This document shows positions 1 through 7,982 of a DNA stretch of 64,000 nt, piece after piece. The stretch is from assembly GCA_035362335.1 (NCBI GenBank), contig DAOSDL010000026.1:1-64000 (forward strand), written 5' to 3'. The stretch comes from JAOSJT01 sp035362335. GTDB lineage: Bacteria > Bacteroidota > Ignavibacteria > SZUA-365. The notes below the pieces were generated by a model. That model made no database searches, had not been told where the DNA came from, and saw only the letters and a list, made by a program, of their open reading frames with translations. Made by a program: the position numbers and the translations under genes. Numbering within the stretch: the stretch's first letter is position 1; every line of letters begins with the position of its first letter.

Positions 1-266
1 TAGTCGATGGGATTCTCGGTGATGCCGAAGGCGGCGACAATATCGGTCACGGCGTCAGTTTTGCCGTGCGGAATGGCGAAGCCCTTTCCCACGCCGGTGG
101 ACATGATTTTTTCGCGCTCGAATATGGCCTGGCGCACTTTTTCGATGTCCTTGATCTTCTGCGACTTCGCAGCGAGATCGATGATGGCGTTGATGACGTC
201 TTCCTTCGTTTCGCCGGGAATGTTGACTTGAATCAGGTCTTCGGTGAGTATGCTGGTAATTTTCAT
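1..266 (-). CDS. PTS EIIA (type-2) domain protein, partial
   Basis: This is the first 88 residues of a phosphotransferase-type EIIA protein; the rest lies beyond the left window edge. The ATG at 266 opens with MKITSILTEDLI, followed by the helical segment typical of PtsN/fructose EIIA domains. The motif GKGFAIPHGKT carries the expected phosphorylatable histidine at residue 67. Family knowledge: such domains either relay phosphate from HPr to sugar permeases or, as EIIA-Ntr, act as regulators. No permease is in view, so a regulatory role is the better guess. It lies 42 bases downstream of the sugar-nucleotide fusion gene on the same strand and is probably co-transcribed with it. Confidence 0.88.
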   Translation of the reverse strand, partial: MKITSILTEDLIQVNIPGETKEDVINAIIDLAAKSQKIKDIEKVRQAIFEREKIMSTGVGKGFAIPHGKTDAVTDIVAAFGITENPID

Positions 267-308
267 GTCCGTGTGCTGATAATCGGTTACACGATAAGAC
301 CACGCAAT

Positions 309-2828
309 TTAGTCATTATCTCGCCAGCGTACAACTTTCTCCTCGAATTCGCGTGCGAGTTCCGCCGCGCGCTGCTCTTCGTGCGCTTCGACGAAGACGT
401 GGAAGAGCTCGAATTCCTTGCTCGGCAGCAACAGCACCCATGCTCCATCGTCGTAATGCACCTTGATGCCATCGATGAGTTCACGACGCTGCGACTCGGA
501 ATCGAACATCGCGTAACGCATCACGCGGCCCTTGGCCTGCCAGGGACAAGAGATGTCCACCGTGCGCCGGAAGTAAAACGGCACCGTGGTGTCGATCATG
601 CCCAGGCGCCAGCCGGTCACTGCCATCATCTCGAGGATCTTGGCGATGTTGTACATGGCGTCGGTGGCAAAGAGGAACTCGGGGAAGATGAAACCGCCAC
701 GCGTACCGGCGATGAATTCGATGCTCGGGTCTTTCAGCACCGCGTTCATCATGCCGCCGTGTGTATTGGGTGTGCGCACAAGTTCCACGCCGTATTCGCG
801 CGCCACGGCGTCCATTTCGCTGCTCGCGGCAACGGGACAGCCGATTTTACTCAACGGCCTGCCCTGCACACGGCGGCTTTCGAGAAAGAGCTTGGTGACC
901 AGCGACATCAGGCGTTCCTCTTCCACGAAGCGCCCGTGTTCATCGGACACGAAGATCTTTTCACCACCGGCGTCGATGAGTATGCCGATTTCGCAGGACA
1001 GGGATTTCACAATGCTCGACACATGGTTGCAGGCGGCGTAGAATTCCTCGCGCGTCCGTGTCAGTCGCGTGCGATCGATGTACGCGTTGAGCGAAATGAC
1101 CTGCGCGCCCAGCTTGGCGAGAATGTTCGGGAAAATGGAGGAGGTGATCCCGTAACTGTAATCCACCACCACGTTGAAGCCCTTCGTGGCGATGAGTTCG
1201 AAATCCAGCGTGGAAAGGAAGCGCTCGCGATACGCCTCGGTGGTGCGCTCGGGAAAGTACAGCGATCCGATGCCGTCGTAGTTCGCGCGGCGGAAATCCT
1301 CGGAGAAGAATTGCCGCTCGATGGCCTTCGTGCGCTTCGAGGCCATGTCCTGTCCGTCCGCATCGAAGAAAATGATGTCCATCGAGCGCTTGTCGAAGGG
1401 AGATTTCCGCACATGGAAGCCCGCCGTGTAGCGGCCGCTGCGGAGAATCTGCCGCAGCATCGGGATGGAGGTGCTCTGCATGTCATGCACATTCACGCCG
1501 GCGGACATCAGGCCGCAGGCGATGGCGCGCTTGACCATGCGCGAGGCATTATCGGGATCGCGGCTGGCCAGCACCGCGCCGCCCTCGCCAAGCACCGCGC
1601 CCAGCGAGGTTCCGATCTTCGCCCCGAATTCCGGATTGATCTCGATGTTGGCCGATCCCGTGATGCGCGCGTCGGTGAACAGCTCGCGCAGCCAGCGATC
1701 CTCCCACACCAGACTCTTGGTCAGCACGGCGCCGTCCTGCACCACCTTTTCCGGCCACAATTTGATATTCGACAGCAAGGTCGCTTCCTGCCCGATATTG
1801 CAGCGGTCGCTGATGAACACATTGTCCGACACAGTCGCGCCCGCATGCAGGGTGCTCTCGTAGCCCACCACTGAATTCGAGATATTGACCGATTGCTCGA
1901 TCACGCAGCCGTCCCAGATCACCGAATTGAGTATCACCGCGCCGTCCATCACCCGCACGTTGTTGCCGATCACGCTGTTGATGATGCGAGCATTGTTGGC
2001 GATGTGGCAGTTGCGTCCCACAATCACATGGCCGCCCCACTGCGCGCGGTCGTCGGGCACGACACTCCCCTCGCCGATATGCGCCTGCGCAACGGCGTTC
2101 CCTTCGATATTCACCTTCACGCGTTCGCCGAGCGTATCCATCGAGGCCTCGTGATACTCCTCGAGCGTTCCCACGTCGCGCCAGTAGCCTTCGGCGATGT
2201 AGCCACAGAGCTTTTTGCCGCCGAGCATCAGCTGCGGGAAGAGGTTCTTGCTGAAATCGTACTCGTCCTTGTAGGGAATCATTTGCAGGACATGATTCTC
2301 CAGAATGTAAATGCCGGTGTTGATGGTGTCGCTGAACACCTCGCCCCAGGAGGGCTTTTCGAGGAAGCGTGTTATGTTGCCTTCGTCGTCGACAATCACC
2401 ACGCCGAATTGCAGCGGATTGGGCACACGCGTCAGCACGATGGTGGCATCGGCGCCCTTCTCCTCGTGAAAGCGGATAGCGTCGGTGAGATCGAAATCGG
2501 TGAGCACATCGCCGCTGATGACGATAATGCGATCGTCGCCGATTTTTTCCAGCGCATTGCGCACACTGCCCGCCGTGCCGAAATCGGCTTCGGCAAGCAT
2601 GTATTGCATGGAAATGCCGAAATCACTCCCTTCGCCGAAGTAGTTGCGTATCACTTGCGGATGGTAAAACAGCAGTGAAATGATGTCGTTGAATCCATGC
2701 TCTTTGAGGAGATCAACGATGTGAAGCATCATGGGCCGATTCGCCATCGGCACCATGGGCTTGGGAATGTTGCACGTCAGTGGGCGGAGTCGTGTACCGA
2801 ATCCACCAGCCATAATCACTGCTTTCAT
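309..2828 (-). CDS. Mannose-1-phosphate guanylyltransferase / phosphomannomutase-like fusion
   Basis: An 839-aa, three-part sugar-nucleotide protein. Residues 1-230 are a nucleotidyltransferase with an intact GGxGTRLRPLT start and the KP(M)VP motif, expected to make a GDP- or other NDP-sugar. Residues about 255-370 form a left-handed beta-helix of hexapeptide repeats. Residues about 385-839 are related to phosphomannomutase/phosphoglucomutase. The mutase half looks catalytically degenerate. The TASHNP serine loop reads HVRKSP, the metal loop DGDxDR reads DAGGEK, and the SGTEP phosphate loop reads SKEFEL. It may therefore bind sugar phosphates or regulate rather than isomerise. The ATG at 2828 has no strong Shine-Dalgarno. 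A terminator lies just upstream, so it starts its own transcription unit. The likely role is precursor supply for envelope polysaccharide. Confidence 0.9.
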   Translation of the reverse strand: MKAVIMAGGFGTRLRPLTCNIPKPMVPMANRPMMLHIVDLLKEHGFNDIISLLFYHPQVIRNYFGEGSDFGISMQYMLAEADFGTAGSVRNALEKIGDDRIIVISGDVLTDFDLTDAIRFHEEKGADATIVLTRVPNPLQFGVVIVDDEGNITRFLEKPSWGEVFSDTINTGIYILENHVLQMIPYKDEYDFSKNLFPQLMLGGKKLCGYIAEGYWRDVGTLEEYHEASMDTLGERVKVNIEGNAVAQAHIGEGSVVPDDRAQWGGHVIVGRNCHIANNARIINSVIGNNVRVMDGAVILNSVIWDGCVIEQSVNISNSVVGYESTLHAGATVSDNVFISDRCNIGQEATLLSNIKLWPEKVVQDGAVLTKSLVWEDRWLRELFTDARITGSANIEINPEFGAKIGTSLGAVLGEGGAVLASRDPDNASRMVKRAIACGLMSAGVNVHDMQSTSIPMLRQILRSGRYTAGFHVRKSPFDKRSMDIIFFDADGQDMASKRTKAIERQFFSEDFRRANYDGIGSLYFPERTTEAYRERFLSTLDFELIATKGFNVVVDYSYGITSSIFPNILAKLGAQVISLNAYIDRTRLTRTREEFYAACNHVSSIVKSLSCEIGILIDAGGEKIFVSDEHGRFVEEERLMSLVTKLFLESRRVQGRPLSKIGCPVAASSEMDAVAREYGVELVRTPNTHGGMMNAVLKDPSIEFIAGTRGGFIFPEFLFATDAMYNIAKILEMMAVTGWRLGMIDTTVPFYFRRTVDISCPWQAKGRVMRYAMFDSESQRRELIDGIKVHYDDGAWVLLLPSKEFELFHVFVEAHEEQRAAELAREFEEKVVRWRDND

Positions 2829-2880
2829 ACGCCGGCCGCGGTTGGTGATGGGGATGAGAAATGTCCGTAATCCAAGCTAC

Positions 2881-2918
2881 AAAAATGCCCTCCGACGAGC
2901 AACTGTCATCGGAGGGCA
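2881..2918 (-). terminator. Rho-independent terminator after the metG-lipoprotein unit
   Basis: A perfect 10-bp stem, tgccctccga (2886-2895) with tcggagggca (2909-2918), closes a 13-nt loop. Read on the minus strand it is followed directly by five T residues. It sits 28 bases beyond the stop of the lipoprotein gene at 2946 and before the next minus-strand gene. Confidence 0.85.
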
Positions 2919-2945
2919 ACATCCGGAAATACCGGCGGAAAAGGA

Positions 2946-3446
2946 CTAGAATGGCTGTGGAGGCAGGTTTCTGAAGTCCACGCGTATATCCACGTCGCGC
3001 ACGAAGCGCCCACTCCCCAGGTCAATGGCGCCGGGCTGCGTCACATCGTTCACCACCGTGTACACGCCCACCACGCGCCAGTCCTGGAAGAGATTATCCC
3101 CATACTGCTGGGCGGCGACGATGTAGCGGAAGCTGCCCGTGAGCTGGGCGTTCTGCACGCGGTAGGCCTGGGCGCTGCTGTCGTACGCCAGTGGCTCGGA
3201 AAACACCGCCGTGCCCCCCACCACTTCGGAGAGAATGTCCTTCGGCGGATACTCGCGAAAGGCGATCACGCGCAGGTCGCGCACACTGTCGGCCGGCGGC
3301 CAATCCGACACCACACGCAAGGTGCCTTCGAAGCCCGCGATTTCCGCGTCCACGGGATCGGGCACGAGCCCTTCATCGCAGGCGGCGAGCAGCAATGCGA
3401 ACAGCAACGGCAGAGTGGCGGCGATGGCCGTGCGTTGCCGCGTCAT
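2946..3446 (-). CDS. Predicted lipoprotein of unknown function
   Basis: A 166-aa protein with a signal peptide ending in the lipobox LLAAC (Cys about residue 23), so it is expected to be lipid-anchored in the envelope. The mature part is a beta-rich domain rich in Val, Phe and Tyr, with no motif that I recognise. Its ATG overlaps the metG stop codon by four bases (ATGA), so translation is probably coupled to metG. A strong terminator follows. Lipoproteins of this size with an N-terminal DxGLxPDP-like stretch are common in Ignavibacteria-like genomes, but no function can be assigned. Confidence 0.8.
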   Translation of the reverse strand: MTRQRTAIAATLPLLFALLLAACDEGLVPDPVDAEIAGFEGTLRVVSDWPPADSVRDLRVIAFREYPPKDILSEVVGGTAVFSEPLAYDSSAQAYRVQNAQLTGSFRYIVAAQQYGDNLFQDWRVVGVYTVVNDVTQPGAIDLGSGRFVRDVDIRVDFRNLPPQPF

Positions 3447-5482
3447 TTCACTATCGCTCCCGCATCCATCGGCGTGATGGGCGCAACGATAATCGGTCCG
3501 GCACTGTCATTGGAGGCGGCGAGAATCATCCCCTGGGATTCGATGCCGAAGAGTTTCGCGGGTTTGAGATTCGCCACCAGCACCACCGTGCGTCCCACGA
3601 GTTCCTCGGGCTTGTAGCTGCCGGCAATGCCTGCCACCACCTGTCGCTGCTCCGAACCGATGTCCACGCGCAGTTTCAGCAACTTGCTGGATTTCGGTAC
3701 GGCCACGGCCTCGATCACCGTGCCGAGGCGCAGGTCGAGTTTGGCGACATCGTCGATGGTGATTTGGGGCTTGAGTTCGGGATAGCTGCGCTCCGGCGTT
3801 TCCTCGCGCGGCAGGGTGCGCAGCTTGGCGATTTCCGTTTCGATGCGCGCGTCGTCGATTTTTTCGAAGAGAATGCGCTTTTCGCCGAAGGCATGTCCTT
3901 CGGCAAGCCGCGTGTGCTTCGGCGCCTCCCAGGTTACGGGCAGCGAGTCGGCAAGATTGAGCATGTCGTGCAGCGCCGCAGCGCTGAAAGGCAGCAGCGG
4001 TTCGAGGTACACGCGCAGGGCGTAGAGCACCTGTGCGCAGCAGTACAGCGTCGTGGCGCAGCGCGCGGGATCGCTTTTCACAGTCTTCCACGGCTCGCGG
4101 TCGTTGAAGTATTTGTTCGCCGCGCGTGCGAGATTCATGGTCGCGGTGGCCGCGTCGCGGAAGCGGAAGCGTTCATAGCACGATGCGATGCTCTCGGCGG
4201 CGGTGTCGATTTCCGCGAGAAAGGCCGCATCATCCGCATCAAGCGTACCTGCCGCCGGCACGCGATTGCTGAAATGCTTGTCGAGAAAATGCAGCGAGCG
4301 GTTGACGAAATTGCCGAGGATGTCGGCCAACTCGTTGTTGTTGCGCGCCTGGAAATCCTTCCAGTAAAAATCACTGTCGCGCGACTCGGGCATGTTCATC
4401 GTCAGCGTGTAGCGCAAGGGATCGGCGGGGTAGCTGTCGAGAAATTCGTTGAGTTCGATGGACCAGTTCTGACTCTTGGAAAATTTCTTCCCTTCGAGAT
4501 TCAGGAACTCATTGGCGGGGACGTTGTCCGGCAGCACCACGCCACCGCGCGCCATGATCATCGCCGGGAACATCAGGCAATGGAACACGATGTTGTCCTT
4601 GCCGATGAAGGCCACGTAGCGCGTGTCCTCGCTGTGCCAGTAGTCTTTCCAGGCGTCGGGCGCTCCCTTGCGCATGGCCCACTCCTTGGTGCTGGAGATG
4701 TAGCCCAGCACCGCATCGAACCATACGTAAATCACCTTGCCCTGCCCTTCCTCGCCCGGAACGGGCACGCCCCAGCTCAGGTCGCGCGTGATGGGACGAT
4801 CACCCAAACCAGCGGTGAGCCAACTGCGCACCTGCTGCAGCACATTGTCTTTCCAGTCGCCGGCATGCGATTCCACATACTGCTCGAGCTGCTGCTGGAA
4901 ATCGCCCAGCGGAAAATTCCAGTGCACCGCCTCGCGCACCACGGGTGTGGCATCGCTGAGCAGACTTCGCGGTTGCAGTAATTCGGTCTGATCGTAGTAT
5001 TTGCTGCAATTCTCGCATTGATCGCCATAGGCGCGGTCGAAACCGCAATGCGGACAGGTGCCGATCACGAAGCGATCGGGCAGGAACATGCCCGCCTGCG
5101 GATCGAAAAGTTGCATGGCGCTGCTCTGCCGCAACACGCCCTTGTCGCGCAAGGTCACGAACCACTCGCGCGCCGTTTCGTGATGCACCGGCAGCGAGGT
5201 GCGCGAGTAGTTGTCGAAGCTGATGCCGCAGCGCTCGAAGGCGCGCGCGTTGAGTTCGTGGTAGCGATCGATGACCACCGTGGGTTCCACCCCTTCCTTC
5301 TGCGCGGAGATGAGAATGCTCACCCCGTGCTCGTCAGAGCCGCAGATGTACAGCACATCCGTTCCCTTGAGGCGATGATAGCGGACGAACATATCCGCGG
5401 GCAGATACGCACCCGCGAGATGGCCGAAATGCACGGAACCGTTGGCGTAAGGGAGAGCGGAGGTGACGAGGAGACGTTTCAT
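3443..5482 (-). CDS. metG: Methionyl-tRNA synthetase
   Basis: A 679-aa cytosolic enzyme that charges tRNA-Met, close to the length of E. coli MetG (677). The start MKRLLVTSALPYANG at 5482 is the family's usual N-terminus; the frame stays open upstream only because it reads through repeat DNA. The HIGH-type motif is HFGHLAG. The zinc knuckle is CPHCGF followed by CENC. The KMSKS loop reads KKFSKSQ. The last 105 residues are a tRNA-binding (EMAPII/Trbp111-like) domain starting near IDDVAKLDLRLG, which promotes dimerisation and tRNA binding. It is the first gene of a two-gene unit with the lipoprotein. Confidence 0.97.
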   Translation of the reverse strand: MKRLLVTSALPYANGSVHFGHLAGAYLPADMFVRYHRLKGTDVLYICGSDEHGVSILISAQKEGVEPTVVIDRYHELNARAFERCGISFDNYSRTSLPVHHETAREWFVTLRDKGVLRQSSAMQLFDPQAGMFLPDRFVIGTCPHCGFDRAYGDQCENCSKYYDQTELLQPRSLLSDATPVVREAVHWNFPLGDFQQQLEQYVESHAGDWKDNVLQQVRSWLTAGLGDRPITRDLSWGVPVPGEEGQGKVIYVWFDAVLGYISSTKEWAMRKGAPDAWKDYWHSEDTRYVAFIGKDNIVFHCLMFPAMIMARGGVVLPDNVPANEFLNLEGKKFSKSQNWSIELNEFLDSYPADPLRYTLTMNMPESRDSDFYWKDFQARNNNELADILGNFVNRSLHFLDKHFSNRVPAAGTLDADDAAFLAEIDTAAESIASCYERFRFRDAATATMNLARAANKYFNDREPWKTVKSDPARCATTLYCCAQVLYALRVYLEPLLPFSAAALHDMLNLADSLPVTWEAPKHTRLAEGHAFGEKRILFEKIDDARIETEIAKLRTLPREETPERSYPELKPQITIDDVAKLDLRLGTVIEAVAVPKSSKLLKLRVDIGSEQRQVVAGIAGSYKPEELVGRTVVLVANLKPAKLFGIESQGMILAASNDSAGPIIVAPITPMDAGAIVK

Positions 5483-5653
5483 GCTGGAAATACCCGTGGT
5501 CGCGATGAATGATACTGCTGCGGGCATCCGTCGCATCGCGGCGGTATGCGGCGCGCTGTTGCCCTGCCGATTCGGCGCGCGTGGAACGGATGCAACCGTG
5601 CAGTATAGGAAAAACGCCGCGCACGGGCAATACATTATCTGCGGGCCGACTGA

Positions 5654-5805
5654 GTACGTGATACATTCGAAGAGAGCGCGGAGAGCGCAGAGAGCGCGGA
5701 GGAATGTTTGAGGTTGCTTCTCGCTCGATCCGTGCGCCCCGCCGTGTACGTGATACATTCGAAGAGAGCGCGGAGAGCGCAGAGAGCGCAGAGGAATGGT
5801 TGAGG
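5654..5805. repeat. Direct repeat pair, intergenic repeat module A
   Basis: Two 60-nt copies (5654-5713 and 5746-5805), each starting gtacgtgatacattcgaag and ending in a ttgagg motif. They differ at only 2 of 60 positions. The core is a run of gagagcgcgg/gagagcgcag units. They lie in the gene-free stretch 5483-6059 between metG and the sigma-factor gene. A third copy, gttcgtgatacattcgaag, is at 27694-27753 and a diverged one at 27601-27660. The 32-nt spacer after the first copy is also similar to the sequence after 27753. No coding potential is apparent. Confidence 0.85.
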
Positions 5806-5845
5806 GCGCACTCCGCTTGAGGCATGCGCCCCGCCGCATTCGAGT

Positions 5846-5950
5846 CAACGCAAGGGCGCAGAGACGCAAAGCCGCGAATTCTCCGGGCCCTCGGTGTGGC
5901 GAAGCCCTCTGGGTACTTCGCGCCAGCGAAGCACGAGATTTCTCCGTGCC
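5846..5950. repeat. Intergenic repeat module B
   Basis: About 105 nt starting caacgcaagggcgcagagac and containing tcggtgtggcgaagccctct and ccagcgaagcacg. The same string order recurs at 27794-28020, in both cases directly after module A. The cgcagagacgc core resembles low-complexity repeats that I recall being widespread between genes of environmental bacteria; that is memory, not a search result. The remaining stretch 5951-6059 holds nothing I can name apart from the presumed promoter region of the sigma operon. Confidence 0.75.
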
Positions 5951-6059
5951 TACATGGTTAAACCCGCGCCGTCCCACGCTGTCCAAATCTTCATGCGCGC
6001 CTGTTTGACCACGAATGCATCGATGTGATAGACAGAAGAGCGCGCGACACGGATGCACC

Positions 6060-6683
6060 ATGAGCGATACGGGCAATGTCATAGCGCTTTCCCTCGGTTC
6101 CGATGCCGATATTCACTACGTTAGCGAACAGATGACGCAGAGCGATGATGAACGCATAATCGAAGCATGTCGCCACGGCGACCGCAGGGCTTTCAACGAG
6201 CTGGTCCGCGGCAATCAACAACGCGTGTACCGCGTGGTGCGTCGCATTGTGCAGGATCCCGACGATGCGATGGATATCACGCAGGATGTGTTCGTCCGCG
6301 CCTATCAGGGTCTCGACGGCTTCCGCGGCGGTTCGAAAATCTTCACCTGGCTGTATCGCATCGCGGTGAACCTGAGCATCAACCATGTGAAAAGCGGCCG
6401 CGTCCGGCGCTTCTTCCGCTTCGATCGCGAGGACGGCGAGTATGTGGATCATGCGCCGGGAATTCACGAAGGACTCGAACGCGAGGAAATCCGCCGAAGC
6501 ATCGAACGCGCCATCGCCGCACTCCCTGCCAAACAACGCGCGGTGTTTGTGCTGCGCTACTACGAGGAACTCCCCTACGAGGACATCGCCGGCATGCTCG
6601 GCACCTCTGTGGGCGGATTAAAAGCCAATTACCATCACGCAATGAAAAAAATCGAAGAAAAGGTGCGCCATGCGCTGTCGTGA
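6060..6683 (+). CDS. ECF-family RNA polymerase sigma factor (module 1)
   Basis: About 207 aa. Region 2 includes AFNELV, then DAMDITQDVFVRAY, then TWLYRIAVNLSINHVK, which covers the core-binding and -10 recognition parts. Region 4 includes LPAKQRAVFVLRYYEELPYE and a helix-turn-helix ending in GGLKANYHHAMKKI. This is the normal two-domain ECF layout. The start is uncertain: ATG 6060 (MSDTGN) and ATG 6132 (MTQSDDERI) are both plausible and neither has a convincing Shine-Dalgarno. The stop overlaps the next gene, a zinc-finger anti-sigma factor, by 14 bases, so the pair is co-translated and the sigma factor is probably held inactive until a stimulus arrives. Confidence 0.92.
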   Translation: MSDTGNVIALSLGSDADIHYVSEQMTQSDDERIIEACRHGDRRAFNELVRGNQQRVYRVVRRIVQDPDDAMDITQDVFVRAYQGLDGFRGGSKIFTWLYRIAVNLSINHVKSGRVRRFFRFDREDGEYVDHAPGIHEGLEREEIRRSIERAIAALPAKQRAVFVLRYYEELPYEDIAGMLGTSVGGLKANYHHAMKKIEEKVRHALS

Positions 6684-7329
6684 TATCCGTCCCCTGCTCC
6701 CCGACCATGCCACAGGCATGGACCATCCGTCGGATCATGCCCGCGTGGAGGAACATCTGCGCTCCTGTGCCGCCTGCGCTGCCGAAGCTCAGCGATTCCG
6801 CGCGCTGGTCGCCAATATGCCACGCGAGTCCGCGACGCTCCACCTCGAAGATCCACAGTGGCCCGCTTTCGGCGTCACGCTCAACGAACGCATCGATACG
6901 CTCGCCACAGGCCGGCGTCCGTGGTGGAGTGGGACGCGCCTCGCCATCGCCGGCGCGGCCGCTGCGGTGCTGCTACTGGGCACGCTGCTGCTGCTGCCGC
7001 GCGAGCACACACAGGACGACGATCTGTACGCCGCGATCGAACACACGCTCACCGCGGAGGATGGCGCAGACATCGCATTGAACACCTCCGAAGACATCAC
7101 GATATTTGATTCCGGCAGCACGCTGCTGTCTCTGCCCGCGCTCACTGATGGCGCCGCATTCGATGAGGAATCAGCCGCACTGATCGACGACATGCTTCTC
7201 GAGCATCTCGATGAGCAGGAATTGCTCGCGGCCGGTCTCGAATACGTCGCATCACAGGACTTGATCGAGGCGCTGGATGCGGAGGATGCCGCCACATTGT
7301 TGAACGCTTTCGATTCCCAACGATTCTGA
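6670..7329 (+). CDS. Zinc-finger (ZAS/zf-HC2) membrane anti-sigma factor
   Basis: A 219-aa single-pass membrane protein. The N-terminal cytoplasmic domain begins MRCRDIRPLLPD and carries the HxxxCxxC anti-sigma motif (HLRSCAAC, residues about 29-36). One hydrophobic helix follows at about 93-112 (LAIAGAAAAVLLLGTLLLL). The C-terminal part is acidic, with repeated Glu/Asp and Leu, and would lie in the periplasm. It overlaps the sigma gene by 14 bases and most likely binds that sigma factor. The C-terminal half (DEQELLAAGLEYVAS to DAEDAATLLNAF) has no domain I recognise and is the presumed sensing part. Confidence 0.88.
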   Translation: MRCRDIRPLLPDHATGMDHPSDHARVEEHLRSCAACAAEAQRFRALVANMPRESATLHLEDPQWPAFGVTLNERIDTLATGRRPWWSGTRLAIAGAAAAVLLLGTLLLLPREHTQDDDLYAAIEHTLTAEDGADIALNTSEDITIFDSGSTLLSLPALTDGAAFDEESAALIDDMLLEHLDEQELLAAGLEYVASQDLIEALDAEDAATLLNAFDSQRF

Positions 7330-7341
7330 TACGAGGTCGCC

Positions 7342-7818
7342 ATGCTACGACACACTCTACTTCTGACGCTAACGCTCCTGTTTGCCGCGCTTTGCGCCTC
7401 GCCCTTGCTGGCGCAGGATGCGCCCGAGGATGAGGTTGGCCGCCGCCGTCTCGAGGATTTGCGCCGCATCAAGCTCATCGAGGCACTGGATCTGAGCGAG
7501 GAGCAAGCCGTGCGGCTGTTCGCCCGCGAGAAGGATTTTCGCGAACGCGAACGCGCGCTGATGGACAAGCGACAGAGTGTGCTCAAATCGCTTGAGGACA
7601 AGCTGCCCGGCATTTCGGACGAAGCGGTGCGCGAACACGTACAGCGCCTGCACGATGTGGCCACGGAAATGATCGCCATGAAACGCGATTATGCGCTGTC
7701 CTTGTCCGATATTCTGAGCATGAAGCAAATTGCCCGTCTCGTCCTGTTCGAAGACCGCTTCGCGAAAGAGGTCAAGCGTTTCATCCTGCGTTCGCGCAAA
7801 GGCGGCCAGGGACGCTAG
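7342..7818 (+). CDS. Spy/CpxP-like periplasmic protein
   Basis: A 158-aa exported protein with a signal peptide cleaved after LLAQ (about residue 24). The rest is an almost entirely charged alpha-helical hairpin: LDLSEEQAVRLFAREKDF, a long Arg/Glu/Lys helix, and then MKQIARLVLFEDRF. The repeated LxxEQ/LxxxQxARL pattern is that of the LTxxQ family (Spy, CpxP, heavy-metal sensors), which act as periplasmic chaperones or stress sensors. It starts 12 bases after the anti-sigma gene and completes a sigma/anti-sigma/sensor unit. The assignment to the LTxxQ family rests on pattern only. Confidence 0.75.
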   Translation: MLRHTLLLTLTLLFAALCASPLLAQDAPEDEVGRRRLEDLRRIKLIEALDLSEEQAVRLFAREKDFRERERALMDKRQSVLKSLEDKLPGISDEAVREHVQRLHDVATEMIAMKRDYALSLSDILSMKQIARLVLFEDRFAKEVKRFILRSRKGGQGR

Positions 7819-7880
7819 CCCGCGCAAGCGCATTCGATACTTCCGTGCGGGCTGCCCGATGGGCACATCCCTGATATGGC

Positions 7881-7900
7881 GCGCCACCCAGCGGTGGCGC
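7881..7900 (+). terminator. Hairpin, possible terminator of sigma module 1
   Basis: A perfect 8-bp stem, gcgccacc with ggtggcgc, around a four-base loop, 62 bases after the Spy-like gene. The following sequence (ttgccgtttgtcc) is only weakly T-rich, so it could be a weak intrinsic terminator or simply a hairpin. Confidence 0.4.
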
Positions 7901-7982
7901 TTGCCGTTTGTCCCGCCTCCTTCTCCTTCCATTTCCACCGCGAATGCATAGGAAAAACGTGCCGAATCGCGTAATTTTTGAG

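Noticed and set aside
66..1874. Long open frame of 602 codons on the plus strand opposite the sugar-nucleotide fusion
   Set aside because: It is the complement of a conserved gene, lacks family motifs and is rich in His/Arg/Ala, as high-GC antisense frames are.
5820..5860. Repeat cores as a CRISPR leader or array
   Set aside because: The units differ in length, are not separated by unique spacers of equal size, and no cas gene is near.
5483..6082. N-terminal extension that would make metG 879 codons
   Set aside because: The extension reads through repeat DNA; the family start MKRLLVTSALPYANG is at 5482.
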